Below, in pieces: positions 7,482 through 14,696 of a DNA stretch of 15,206 bases (the first letter of the stretch is position 1; each line of letters begins with the position of its first letter). A program made the translations under genes and the position numbers. A model generated the notes under the pieces. The model did no database searches, was not told the DNA's origin, and worked only from the letters and a program-made list of their open reading frames with translations. Source of the DNA: DASSNR01 sp036278935 (GTDB taxonomy: Bacteria; Gemmatimonadota; Gemmatimonadetes; Gemmatimonadales; Gemmatimonadaceae); the NCBI GenBank assembly GCA_036278935.1, contig DASUKA010000076.1, positions 1 through 15,206 on the forward strand, written 5' to 3'.

Positions 7482-7540
7482 GCGAGCCTCCTCTGGCGTG
7501 GAGGGATTCGACAGCGTGAGACTGCCCCGATCCCGCCCCG

Positions 7541-7563
7541 CGCGGCGCTACAGTCGCGCCGCG
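7541..7563 (-). terminator. Stem-loop over the stop codon of the erythrin-VIT1 gene
   Basis: CGCGGCGC (7541-7548) pairs perfectly with GCGCCGCG (7556-7563) around a 7-nt loop, and the TAG stop of the upstream gene begins in the loop. No run of T follows on the minus strand (GGGGCGGGAT), so it is a weak candidate for intrinsic termination. It could instead be an mRNA-processing or stabilising hairpin between erythrin-VIT1 and serpin. Confidence 0.4.
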
Positions 7564-8705
7564 ATCCACTCTCCCACGAAATACCCCGCAATCGCCACAC
7601 CGAGCCCCACGGCGAACATGTCGAGTCCCGAGCGGAACACTCCGCGGCCGGTGAACACCGAACGCGCGGCGCCCACTACGAAGTGTGAGAGCATGGCAAC
7701 CGCGAAGGCGACGATCACCGCCGCCGAGCCGTGGAGAAAGAAGAAGGGGAACACGGGGATGAGCGCGCCGATGCCGGTGGCGATTCCGGTGATCCATCCT
7801 TCCCGGAAGGGCGATGCGGACGTGGACTGCTCCCCGAGTCCGAGCTCCGCCTGCACCTGCTCGTCCAGCATGCGGTTGGGGTTGGCCATGACCTCTGTGG
7901 CGAGCGCGGTCGCGGCGTCCGGCGTCATTCCCTTCGCCTCATAGATGAGCGCGAGCTCGTCACGCTCCACTTCGGGCATGAGCTCGATCTCGGTGCGCTC
8001 CATCGAGATCTCGTGCGCGTACACTTCCTGCTCGCTCTTGCCCGCGAGGTAGCCGCTCGATCCCATCGAGAGCGCGTCGGCAATGAGACCGGCCACGCCG
8101 GCGATGATCACCTGGTGATGCTGCACCGTGGCCGATGCTCCGAGCACGCCGGCAACAAGACCGAAGTTGGCGGTCAACCCGTCGTTGAAGCCGTAGACCA
8201 CGTTCCGGAGAATTCCGCCCGACTCCGTACGATGCCATGGCTCCGGCCCTCGGCCCGCCATCTCGCCGAGCGTGCTCGCGTGCTCCGCGGACTCCTTGGC
8301 GAGCAGCAGCGCCTCACCGCGACCGGCGCCGCCGGAGGGCGTCTCCCGATGCATGACGAGATAGCCGCGCACCTCGCGTCCCTCTTCGGCGAGCAGGGTG
8401 GGGAGGAGAAATCTGGGACCTAGAGTGCGACCCAGGGTGGCGAGAATTCGCGCCCGCGCGCTGGGGCGGAACCGTCCAGGAGGCGCGCCCTGCTCCGTGA
8501 GCAGCCGCCCCCAGATCTCTACGTGCCGGTCTTCGACCGCCGCCAGGCGCGCGTACAGTTCGCTCTTCCTGGCGTCTCGCTCCGCTGTCGAGAGCACACG
8601 GTAGAGATAGGCGGCATCCGCCTCATCCTGCCAATGGTGCTGGAAGGCGTGGACGTCAGGCCGTGGCGGCGGAGCGGTAGTGGGAGGAGGGGTAGCGGCA
8701 GCCAT
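7548..8705 (-). CDS. Erythrin-VIT1 fusion: ferritin-like domain joined to a VIT1/CCC1 iron (manganese) transporter
   Basis: The 385-residue protein has two parts. Residues about 18-150 form a ferritin-like four-helix domain with diiron-type ligands visible: E28, E58-x2-H61, E107 or E108, E138, E141 and H142. Residues about 163-385 form the VIT1/CCC1 membrane domain, with the signature VVYGFNDGLTANFGLVAGV, then ADALSMGSSGYLAGKSEQEV, a Glu-rich cytoplasmic helical hairpin (about 232-258: EISMERTEIELM, then PEVERDELALIYEAKGM) and further membrane helices to the C-terminus. This is the MbfA-like architecture. Known MbfA proteins export iron in alpha-proteobacteria, and yeast or plant relatives move iron or manganese into vacuoles. 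The likely role is to bind and remove excess ferrous iron across the cytoplasmic membrane. A GGAGGGG lies 13 nt before the ATG, farther than usual, with an AT-rich TATTAT between. The serpin gene is 66 bp downstream. Confidence 0.93.
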   Translation of the reverse strand: MAAATPPPTTAPPPRPDVHAFQHHWQDEADAAYLYRVLSTAERDARKSELYARLAAVEDRHVEIWGRLLTEQGAPPGRFRPSARARILATLGRTLGPRFLLPTLLAEEGREVRGYLVMHRETPSGGAGRGEALLLAKESAEHASTLGEMAGRGPEPWHRTESGGILRNVVYGFNDGLTANFGLVAGVLGASATVQHHQVIIAGVAGLIADALSMGSSGYLAGKSEQEVYAHEISMERTEIELMPEVERDELALIYEAKGMTPDAATALATEVMANPNRMLDEQVQAELGLGEQSTSASPFREGWITGIATGIGALIPVFPFFFLHGSAAVIVAFAVAMLSHFVVGAARSVFTGRGVFRSGLDMFAVGLGVAIAGYFVGEWIAARL

Positions 8706-8709
8706 CCAG

Positions 8710-8715
8710 ATAATA
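8710..8715 (-). promoter_or_regulatory. Possible -10 box just before the erythrin-VIT1 start
   Basis: TATTAT on the minus strand matches five of six bases of the sigma-70 -10 consensus and stands out in GC-rich sequence. It is only 4 nt from the ATG at 8705, so transcription from it would give a leaderless or nearly leaderless mRNA. No convincing -35 box is seen 16-18 nt upstream, so this is weak. The AT-rich patch may simply keep the start region unstructured. Confidence 0.22.
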
Positions 8716-8739
8716 TCGCCCCTCCAAGCGTACCAGGCC

Positions 8740-8787
8740 AGAGAACGGGGCGCGCTTCTACGCCCCGGAGCCGCGGATCGCGCGGCT
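8740..8787 (-). terminator. Tandem stem-loops after the small membrane-protein gene
   Basis: Read on the minus strand, the first hairpin is AGCCGCG (8787-8781), loop of 5, CGCGGCT (8775-8769). The second is CGGGGCG (8767-8761), loop of 8, CGCCCCG (8752-8746), followed directly by TTCTCT. The second hairpin plus the short pyrimidine run is a plausible intrinsic terminator for the small gene that stops at 8809. It would separate that gene from erythrin-VIT1. Confidence 0.45.
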
Positions 8788-8808
8788 ATCAGCGCCGTGC
8801 AGGTGCGG

Positions 8809-8946
8809 CTATCGCCGTGGCCGTACGGAGCCCAGAGCGACCCCCACCGCGACGCCGATCGCGATGCCGAATGCGAGGTTGCCGAACGAGATACCGAGGA
8901 CGACTCCCAGCGCCACGCCGAGACCCACGTAGCTGCTGCTGTCCAT
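8809..8946 (-). CDS. Small glycine-zipper-like membrane protein, 45 residues
   Basis: The frame beginning MDSSSYVGLGVALGVV reads through one long hydrophobic segment with glycine or alanine at nearly every fourth position (GLGVALGVVLGISFG, then NLAFGIAIGVAVGVALG) and ends in a basic tail, SVRPRR. Two tightly packed membrane helices joined at the FGNLAFG turn are likely. Short proteins with this kind of sequence are, from memory, common and uncharacterised in bacteria. The open frame extends upstream to an ATG at 9030 (73 residues) with another ATG at 8964. The upstream part lacks the hydrophobic pattern, and no ribosome-binding site is convincing for any of the three, so the start is uncertain. 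Tandem stem-loops follow the stop. Confidence 0.55.
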   Translation of the reverse strand: MDSSSYVGLGVALGVVLGISFGNLAFGIAIGVAVGVALGSVRPRR

Positions 8947-9225
8947 GGGCCGCTGACAGGTCATGCTTGCTTTGAGGATACGGGCCAGGCCTGAGTGCCG
9001 GGGCGATGGGTCGGATGCGGAAGGCCTCATGCTCTCAAACTCGTATGGGAGGGTGACGTGGACCGCGAGAACTCACTGTCCTGCACTCCGGCAGGGTGAT
9101 GTGCGTCGAATGCCTCTGGTAAATTCGCACTGCGAATACCCTCCGATTGTGACGGGCCTCGGCTTCCGGAACGGACGAGCCGTGCCGAGAGCGACGCGAG
9201 CGAACACCTCGCGCGCATCCCGGCC
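8947..9225. other. Gene-free interval with an inverted repeat
   Basis: This 279-bp gap separates the GT39-like gene's stop from the preferred start of the small membrane-protein gene. It holds the 7-1-7 palindrome listed separately. Just past the GT39 stop is a weak stem candidate (CTCGGC and GCCGAG within 9155-9190, with a competing CGGCT/AGCCG pairing). I see no tRNA-like fold, no other credible ORF and no clear promoter. Confidence 0.5.
9118..9140. promoter_or_regulatory. 7-1-7 palindrome, possible operator
   Basis: ATTCGCA (9123-9129), a central C and TGCGAAT (9131-9137) form a perfect 7-1-7 inverted repeat. It is flanked by GGT (9118-9120) and ACC (9138-9140), which extend the symmetry with a 2-nt bulge. 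The 7-1-7 layout is that of Fur-family operators, although the sequence is not a classical Fur box. It lies about 180 bp upstream of the small membrane-protein gene and 89 bp after the GT39-like gene. It could equally be a small RNA hairpin. Confidence 0.35.
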
Positions 9226-10836
9226 TCAGTTCTCCCCTGCGAAGCGCGGCCAGACCTGTTGCAGCGTGCCGCGCGGCTGCCGGCAGATCCAGATCGGCAG
9301 GTTCTGCTCCTCCGGAACCACCCAGGGCTCGTCCACGCGATCGGCGAGCGAGACGGAGCCGAAGTACTGGACGAGATCCTCCCTGTCACCGCCAACCTTG
9401 ATGATCACTTTGCCGGGCTTCGTTCCCGGCCCGAAGAACCAGTAGCTCCCGGTGGGAGCCACCGCACTCGGCAGCCCATACCGCGGCCCGTAGAAGTCGA
9501 TGGCACCGGCATCGCCGTAGTTGTCCGCGACGATCACGGCCTGCTCACGATCCGCGACTGGCAGCGCATGGTACACGCGCGCCACCGCCGCCACTCGAGT
9601 CTTCCAGCCCAGCATGTCGGCGTAATCCTGAGGGATCGAGAGGACGGTGCCGCGGTTGGTCTCCGTCGTGGAGGCCACGCCGAGCGCCGCCGCATAGCGC
9701 GCCATGCGTGCGGGCGGCACGATAGGGAGACCGAGCGGAAGAGTGATGGCGCCGTAGGCCAGCATGAGCACGACCGCTGCCGCTTGTACGCCATTGGCGT
9801 ATGTCACGCGCCCGGCGGCCACCCGCCCGTCGGCCCACGCTGCGAGCGCCGCGGCGCCCGCGCCAAGAAGCGCCGGGTAAATGGGCCCGGCGTAGTACGC
9901 CTTGCCGTGCAGCAACATCAGAATGAGGAACGATGCCGCGCACGCCAACCCCACGGCGCGAAAGGCCTGATAGCGCCGCCCGGCGAGCAGTGCTACGAGC
10001 CCGAGTGCAGCGAGCGCGAGCGATGGCCCCAGCATCAGGAATTGCCCGCTGAGAAAGCCCAGATACGACACATGCTCGAGCTGCCCGTTCTGCAACTCGC
10101 GCATCTGCCCCACCACAGGGAAGCCGAGCCGCAGCTGGCCCACGATGCTCGGCGCGCCGATCACGAGCACGATCGCGAGCGTGAGCCAGGGCCAACGGGT
10201 GAGGAGCGTTCGCCGCTGCGGTCCGAGCAGCAGGGCGATGAGGACGCCAGCACCGAGAAATAGGATCGAGAACTTCGTGAGCAGCCCGAGGCCCCCCGCC
10301 ACGCCGAGCACGATCCACCAGCGCGCCTCTCCCGCAAAACCGTTCCGCCCCAACCGCGCCAGGGCAAAAAGGGCGAGCGTCCACCAGAGCTGGTCGAAGA
10401 TGACCGGCTGAAACAGATTGCCCGTGCGCAGAAACAAGGGCACCGTCGCCACGACCAGCGCCGAGAGCAGTTGTGCGCATCGCCCGCCGCCGAACTCCCG
10501 CGCGAACAGCGCGGCCATCACCACCAGCGCCGTGCCGGCGAGCGCGGGGCCCAGCCGCAGGACAACCAGCGCATCCGACATGGCGCGCGAGATCTGCGAC
10601 AGAATGGCGATGAACGGCGGGAAGTCCATGCGGAAGAGACGCAGATGGCGTCCCATCGCCATATACAGGAACGCGTCGCGGTGCACGCCGTAGGGCGTGA
10701 AGAGATTGGTGAGCAGGTGCGCGACCAGCACGGCCGCGGCCAGGCCCAGCACCGTGCGCACGGCTAGGGGTGCTCGGCGTGGGGTGACGGATGCAGCCAC
10801 GTGCATCTCCGCGTACGGCTGCGTCGCGGTGCTCAC
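9226..10836 (-). CDS. GT39/PMT-like membrane glycosyltransferase
   Basis: The 536-residue protein has many membrane helices (first at about 26-46, then about ten more up to 390) and a soluble C-terminal domain of about 140 residues. Near the N-terminus it has the pattern of lipid-phosphate-sugar-dependent transferases of the GT39/ArnT/PMT_2 type: an acidic residue after the first helix (HRD, D54) and DFPPF at 71-75 in the first extracytoplasmic loop. Such enzymes move a sugar from a polyprenyl-phosphate donor to a lipid or protein on the outer face of the cytoplasmic membrane; donor and acceptor cannot be told here. The start is a GTG at 10836-10834 that overlaps the permease gene's TGA (GTGA), implying translational coupling. 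An ATG ten codons in (10806) is the alternative. The C-terminal domain (SIPQDYADMLGW, later VIVADNYGDAGAIDFYGPRYG) resembles the tail seen in other bacterial members. Confidence 0.85.
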   Translation of the reverse strand: MSTATQPYAEMHVAASVTPRRAPLAVRTVLGLAAAVLVAHLLTNLFTPYGVHRDAFLYMAMGRHLRLFRMDFPPFIAILSQISRAMSDALVVLRLGPALAGTALVVMAALFAREFGGGRCAQLLSALVVATVPLFLRTGNLFQPVIFDQLWWTLALFALARLGRNGFAGEARWWIVLGVAGGLGLLTKFSILFLGAGVLIALLLGPQRRTLLTRWPWLTLAIVLVIGAPSIVGQLRLGFPVVGQMRELQNGQLEHVSYLGFLSGQFLMLGPSLALAALGLVALLAGRRYQAFRAVGLACAASFLILMLLHGKAYYAGPIYPALLGAGAAALAAWADGRVAAGRVTYANGVQAAAVVLMLAYGAITLPLGLPIVPPARMARYAAALGVASTTETNRGTVLSIPQDYADMLGWKTRVAAVARVYHALPVADREQAVIVADNYGDAGAIDFYGPRYGLPSAVAPTGSYWFFGPGTKPGKVIIKVGGDREDLVQYFGSVSLADRVDEPWVVPEEQNLPIWICRQPRGTLQQVWPRFAGEN

Positions 10837-13325
10837 TCCGAGCGCAACGCGACGTTGGGGTCCACGCGCGACGCGCGCCGCGCCGGGACGAAGCTCGCCA
10901 GCGCCGCCACCGCGAGCATCATCACCACCACGGTCACGTAGATGAGCGGATCACGCGGCGACTCCTGGAAGAGCAGGGGGGTGAGCCACCCCGCCACCGC
11001 CAGCGCGAGCCCGCCCCCGAGGAGGACGCCAATGCCGCCCAGCACCACGCCCTGCCGCACCACCAGCCACACCACGTCCGGCGTCTGTGCGCCGAGCGCG
11101 ATGCGCACCCCCATCTCATGCGATCGTTGCGTCACGTTGTAGGCAATCACGCCGTAGAGCCCGATGGTGGCAAGCACGAGTGCGAGCAGCCCGAACACCA
11201 CGAACATCGTCGTCCCGAGCTTCCACGATTGCATCTCCCTGCCCACCACCTCCGAGAAGGGGGTGACCGTAATGTACGAGGCGCCTGGCATCTCCTTCTG
11301 CAGCACGCGCCTGATCGCTTCCTTCTGCGAGGCGGCGTCGCCGCGCGTGCGCACGAGCAGGCCGGTCTGTTCGGGGCCAAATTGCCAGGCCGACACGTAG
11401 TAGTAGAGTCCGGGGTCGTCGCTCAGCTTATCGTTCTTGATGTCCTCCGCGATCCCGACCACGTAGGTGCACGGCATGGTGTCGGCGCCGACCTTCACGC
11501 ACTGGCCGATCGCGTCTTTGCCGGGCCAGAGCGTTCTGGCCATCGCGCTGCTCACCACCATCGCGCCCGGCGCGCCGGCCACATCCTGAGTACCGATGCC
11601 GCGGCCGCGCAGGACGCGCGTGCCCATCGTCGCGAAGTAATCCGGAGTGACGGCGTTGAGGTCGAACTCGCCGAGCCGCCGCACGGAGTCGATCCCCGCC
11701 ACATGCAGATCCTCGCTCCACATGCTCCAGAACGGGAGGCTGGTGTTGAGGGCCGCATGCGACACGCTCGGGATGTTCTGCGCGGCGTCGAGCAGCCGCC
11801 TGCGGAGCGCTATGGCATGTGCGCTGTCGAGATCCACGCCGCGCATGTTGAGATTCACTACCAGCACGGGCTCCACGTCGTAGCCAAGCCGGATGTGCTG
11901 GACGTTGTGCAGGCTGCGCACGAAGAGGCCGGCGCCCACCAGCAGCACGACCGAGAGCGCGCCCTGCAGCACGAGCAGCGTGACGCGGGCTCGCGACTTG
12001 GCGTTCGTCCCTTCCCGCGCGCCCGCCTTGAGATCGCGGGCAAGCGCCGCCCGGCCGGCCTGCCACACAGGGGCGAGTCCGGTGAGCAGGCCGGCCAGCA
12101 GCACGGCGATGCCCACGAAGACGAGAGTCCGAGTGTCGCCCAGCACGGGCGACTCGGCACCCGGTGGCAGGAACGCCGCGCGGAGCGCCGCCCCGCCCCA
12201 CTGCGCGATGAGCAGACCGACCACACCGCCCAGGAGCGCGAGCAGCACGCTCTCCGTGAGCAGTTGCGAGAGGAGCCGCCGACGGCTCACCCCCAGCGCC
12301 AGCCGCACGGCGATCTCGCGCCGGCGGCGCAGCGCGCGCGCCAGCAGCAGGTTCGCCACGTTCGCGCAGGCAATGAGCAGTACGATGAGCGCCATCCCGC
12401 CCACCAGCATCGCCACCTTGGCCTCGCTCGACTGGTTGGGCCCGCGCTCGCTCAGAATCGACGCGGCCATGGCGTGCGGGCGCATGGTGGAGATCGGCGG
12501 CATCTTGTCGCCCGCGGCCGCCTCCGCCTGGTAGCTCCGCAGTAGCGCGTTCGTGAGGTCGGTGTTCGCGGCGGCGATGGTGACTCCCGGCTTGCGCTCC
12601 GCCATCATCGATGCCCACGTCCAGTGGTACGTGCTCCACCAATTCTCGCCCTGCAACTGGATGGGGACGCCGCCCGCGTAGGAGGTGATCGGGATGTACG
12701 CCACGGGCGGCTGCTCGGGCCAGAGCCCCACGAACCCTTGTGGCGCGACGCCGATCACCGTGTACAGCGTGGGGCCAATCTGCAGCGTGGCGCCCAGCGC
12801 ATCGGGCCGGCCGCCGTACCGCGTCTGCCACATCGCGTAGCTCAGCACGGCCACCGGGGTGCCGCTGGGCGGGGAGTCTTCCTTGGCCGTGTAATAGCGG
12901 CCCAGAGCGGGCGGCGCATCGAAGAAGCCGAAGAAGCTCGCACTTACCGCTCCCACCTGCATCTCGCGCGCGTCGAGCCCCACGCCAATGGCGAGCTTGC
13001 GCGAGGTGTATTCCGCCGTGCGCGCGAAGGAGGTGGTCGAGTTGGTCAGGTCCACATAGCGCTGGTACTGGACGCCCGAGTTGACGATCTCCTTGCCACG
13101 ATAGGTGGCGGCCTGGTAGACCCGGTGTGTAAGCCCGGGTTCGCTGAGCATGGGGGGTGGCCGGAAGAGCAGCCGGTCCACCGTAGAGAAGATGGCCGCG
13201 TTAGCGCCGATGCCCAATCCGAGGGTGAGAACGACTGCGGCGGCAAAGCCGGGCCGTGAGCGCAGGCCGCGCAGCGCGTAGCGCACGTCCCGCAGCAGAA
13301 TGTCCAACCAAGCACCGCGCGTCAT
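10833..13325 (-). CDS. ADOP-family ABC transporter permease (MacB/FtsX type)
   Basis: The 830-residue protein has the layout of the acidobacterial duplicated orphan permease family. It opens with an N-terminal DVRYALRGLRSRPGF and a first helix (27-49), followed by an extracytoplasmic MacB-like core domain (about 50-300), a first FtsX domain with three helices (about 305-425), another helix (447-470), a second extracytoplasmic domain (about 480-700) and a second FtsX domain (about 705-822). It closes with the hallmark FVPARRASRVDPNVALR. Relatives work with a separate ATPase as mechanotransmission-type or exporter complexes; no ATPase gene is in the window, so the partner and cargo are unknown. 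AGGAAGGAG ends 2 nt before the ATG at 13325 and supports the start. Its stop overlaps the GT39-like gene's GTG by 4 nt, an unusual pairing that hints at a shared envelope or glycolipid role. Confidence 0.94.
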   Translation of the reverse strand: MTRGAWLDILLRDVRYALRGLRSRPGFAAAVVLTLGLGIGANAAIFSTVDRLLFRPPPMLSEPGLTHRVYQAATYRGKEIVNSGVQYQRYVDLTNSTTSFARTAEYTSRKLAIGVGLDAREMQVGAVSASFFGFFDAPPALGRYYTAKEDSPPSGTPVAVLSYAMWQTRYGGRPDALGATLQIGPTLYTVIGVAPQGFVGLWPEQPPVAYIPITSYAGGVPIQLQGENWWSTYHWTWASMMAERKPGVTIAAANTDLTNALLRSYQAEAAAGDKMPPISTMRPHAMAASILSERGPNQSSEAKVAMLVGGMALIVLLIACANVANLLLARALRRRREIAVRLALGVSRRRLLSQLLTESVLLALLGGVVGLLIAQWGGAALRAAFLPPGAESPVLGDTRTLVFVGIAVLLAGLLTGLAPVWQAGRAALARDLKAGAREGTNAKSRARVTLLVLQGALSVVLLVGAGLFVRSLHNVQHIRLGYDVEPVLVVNLNMRGVDLDSAHAIALRRRLLDAAQNIPSVSHAALNTSLPFWSMWSEDLHVAGIDSVRRLGEFDLNAVTPDYFATMGTRVLRGRGIGTQDVAGAPGAMVVSSAMARTLWPGKDAIGQCVKVGADTMPCTYVVGIAEDIKNDKLSDDPGLYYYVSAWQFGPEQTGLLVRTRGDAASQKEAIRRVLQKEMPGASYITVTPFSEVVGREMQSWKLGTTMFVVFGLLALVLATIGLYGVIAYNVTQRSHEMGVRIALGAQTPDVVWLVVRQGVVLGGIGVLLGGGLALAVAGWLTPLLFQESPRDPLIYVTVVVMMLAVAALASFVPARRASRVDPNVALRSE

Positions 13326-13632
13326 GACGACTCCTTCCTGGCGTGGGTCAATGAGAGATGCTCGCTTCGCTCAGACACTGGTGTCGGACAAACCGTTGCC
13401 TCGCGGGGTACGCCGCGCATCGCACTCCCGGCTGAGCGCTCGCCGATGGCGACCGGTTCACCAGCGCGTGCAGACCGACAACAGAGCACCATACGCGCCC
13501 GGTGACGCCGCAGATTCGTATGGCCCGAGGCGCGCCCCGGGGCGATGCGTCGGGGCAACCCTCCAGCCCCATGGCCGTGACTCATACAGTGTGATGGAAG
13601 CTATGGTGCATTCCCGATCCTCGAGGTCATTC
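13326..13632. other. Divergent intergenic region between the ADOP and PDZ genes
   Basis: About 307 bp must hold promoters for both directions. GACAC-TG-GTGTC (13374-13385) is a short palindrome about 50-60 bp before the ADOP start and could be an operator. The minus strand beside it reads TGAGCGAAGCGAG. ATGs at 13594 and 13603 are in frame with the PDZ gene. I find no convincing -35/-10 pair in either direction. The open frame on the plus strand from 13300 is judged non-coding upstream of 13633. Confidence 0.45.
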
Positions 13633-14685
13633 ATGCGGTCCTTCCCCGTCGTTGCCGGCGCGCTCGCCCTTGCCGCCGCCACCACGCAGTCCCAGGCGCA
13701 GGCGGCGCATGCCCCCGCGGTCGCGGTTCCCAGCCCGCGTGTGGCGGTGCTGCGCGCCCTCACGGAACCCGACAGCGCACGCGCGGTGCTCGGTCTCTCG
13801 ACCACCTCCGGCAGCGAGCGCGACACGCTCGGGCTGCTCATCGTGAGCATTGTGAGCGCAAGCCCGGCGGAGAAAGCGGGGCTCGAGGAGGGCAATCGCA
13901 TCGCCAGCATCAATGGAGTGAATCTCCGAGTCTCCAGCGCGGAGGCCGGCGATCGCGAGATGCGGGGGCTGATGCAGCGCCGGCTCGAGCGCGAGATGCG
14001 CAAGGTGAAGCCCGGAGACGTCGTGCATCTGCGTGTCCATGCGGATGGGCAGACGAAGATGGTGGATGTGAAGACCGCGAGCGCGGCGGACGTGTATGCG
14101 AACACCGGACCGGAGAGCCTCTTCCTGGGAGACGGCGCCTTTGGCGGGAAGAAGTTCCGCTACGCGCCGGCCGCGCCACGCGTTCCCGCTCTGCCCAAGG
14201 CGTACGTGCTGCCGTCCATCCCTCCGGGCGCATGCAGCTGCCCGCGGATGGAGGACGAGTGGAAGACCTCAATGGAGCGCTCCCTTCGCGACGCCCAGCG
14301 CCGTATGCGTGACAATGAGAACCGCGCACGTGCCGCGGTGCTCACCATACGCGACCGCGGGCCCCGCTCCATCCGCCGCGGGAGCACCGTCACCGTCAGC
14401 GGATCCGGCGATTCCTATACTCTGCGCATGCCCGGTCTGCTCCTGGCCCCGGTGAACGGCGACCTCGCCTCCTACCTCGGCAGCGGGAGCGAGAATGGCC
14501 TGCTCGTGCTGGATGCCGCCCCGTGGACCAGCCTGCATGCCGGCGACGTGCTGCTCCAGATCAACGGCAAGAAGGTGCGGACAGACGATCACTCCAGCAT
14601 CTCGCTCGATTCACGCGTCACCAACAAGGCAGAGATCATCCGCAAGGGAAAAAGGATGACGGTGGAGATGGGGACAGCCCACTGA
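13633..14685 (+). CDS. Exported two-PDZ-domain protein without a protease domain
   Basis: From the ATG at 13633 (GAGGT 5 nt upstream) the product is 350 residues and begins with a signal peptide, MRSFPVVAGALALAAATTQS, with likely cleavage after QAQA near residue 24. PDZ1 spans about 62-147 and is recognisable by LGLLIVSIVSASPAEKAGLE, then EGNRIASINGVNL. PDZ2, about 277-347, is more divergent (ENGLLVLDAAPWTSLHAGDV, then LLQINGKKVR). Between them lies a CSC pair (C201, C203) and a charged, probably helical stretch (205-235) rich in Arg and Glu. No Ser-protease triad is present, so it is not a DegP/HtrA enzyme; it more likely binds peptides or C-termini in the periplasm. In-frame ATGs at 13594 and 13603 are alternative starts but would place extra polar residues ahead of the signal. 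It ends 11 bp from the convergent kup gene. Confidence 0.85.
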   Translation: MRSFPVVAGALALAAATTQSQAQAAHAPAVAVPSPRVAVLRALTEPDSARAVLGLSTTSGSERDTLGLLIVSIVSASPAEKAGLEEGNRIASINGVNLRVSSAEAGDREMRGLMQRRLEREMRKVKPGDVVHLRVHADGQTKMVDVKTASAADVYANTGPESLFLGDGAFGGKKFRYAPAAPRVPALPKAYVLPSIPPGACSCPRMEDEWKTSMERSLRDAQRRMRDNENRARAAVLTIRDRGPRSIRRGSTVTVSGSGDSYTLRMPGLLLAPVNGDLASYLGSGSENGLLVLDAAPWTSLHAGDVLLQINGKKVRTDDHSSISLDSRVTNKAEIIRKGKRMTVEMGTAH

Positions 14686-14692
14686 CCCACTC
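14678..14692. repeat. 15-bp relative of the junction palindrome arm, over the PDZ gene's stop codon
   Basis: CCCACTGACCCACTC here matches CCCACTGATCTACTC in the right arm of the junction palindrome (6181-6195) at 13 of 15 bases. In the opposite orientation, 12 bases (AGTGGGTCAGTG at 6122-6133) match exactly the complement of 14680-14691. The TGA stop of the PDZ gene lies inside it, as the leuS and serpin stops touch the larger element. Both sites are between convergent genes. No matching second arm is visible here. Confidence 0.5.
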
Positions 14693-14696
14693 TTAA

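Noticed and set aside
10791..12545. 584-codon plus-strand open frame opposite the ADOP permease
   Set aside because: The peptide is dominated by His, Arg, Ala and Glu with no domain, and the opposite strand has the complete ADOP motifs.
13355..13372. TGAGCGAAGCGAG motif (minus strand) as another copy of the junction element
   Set aside because: It resembles GGGAGCGAGAG in the 6128-6180 spacer only over a few GC-rich bases, with no accompanying arms. The match is too weak to claim.
13300..13632. In-frame extension upstream of the PDZ gene's signal peptide
   Set aside because: It overlaps the start of the divergent ADOP gene and would bury the signal peptide in the interior. GAGGT supports 13633.
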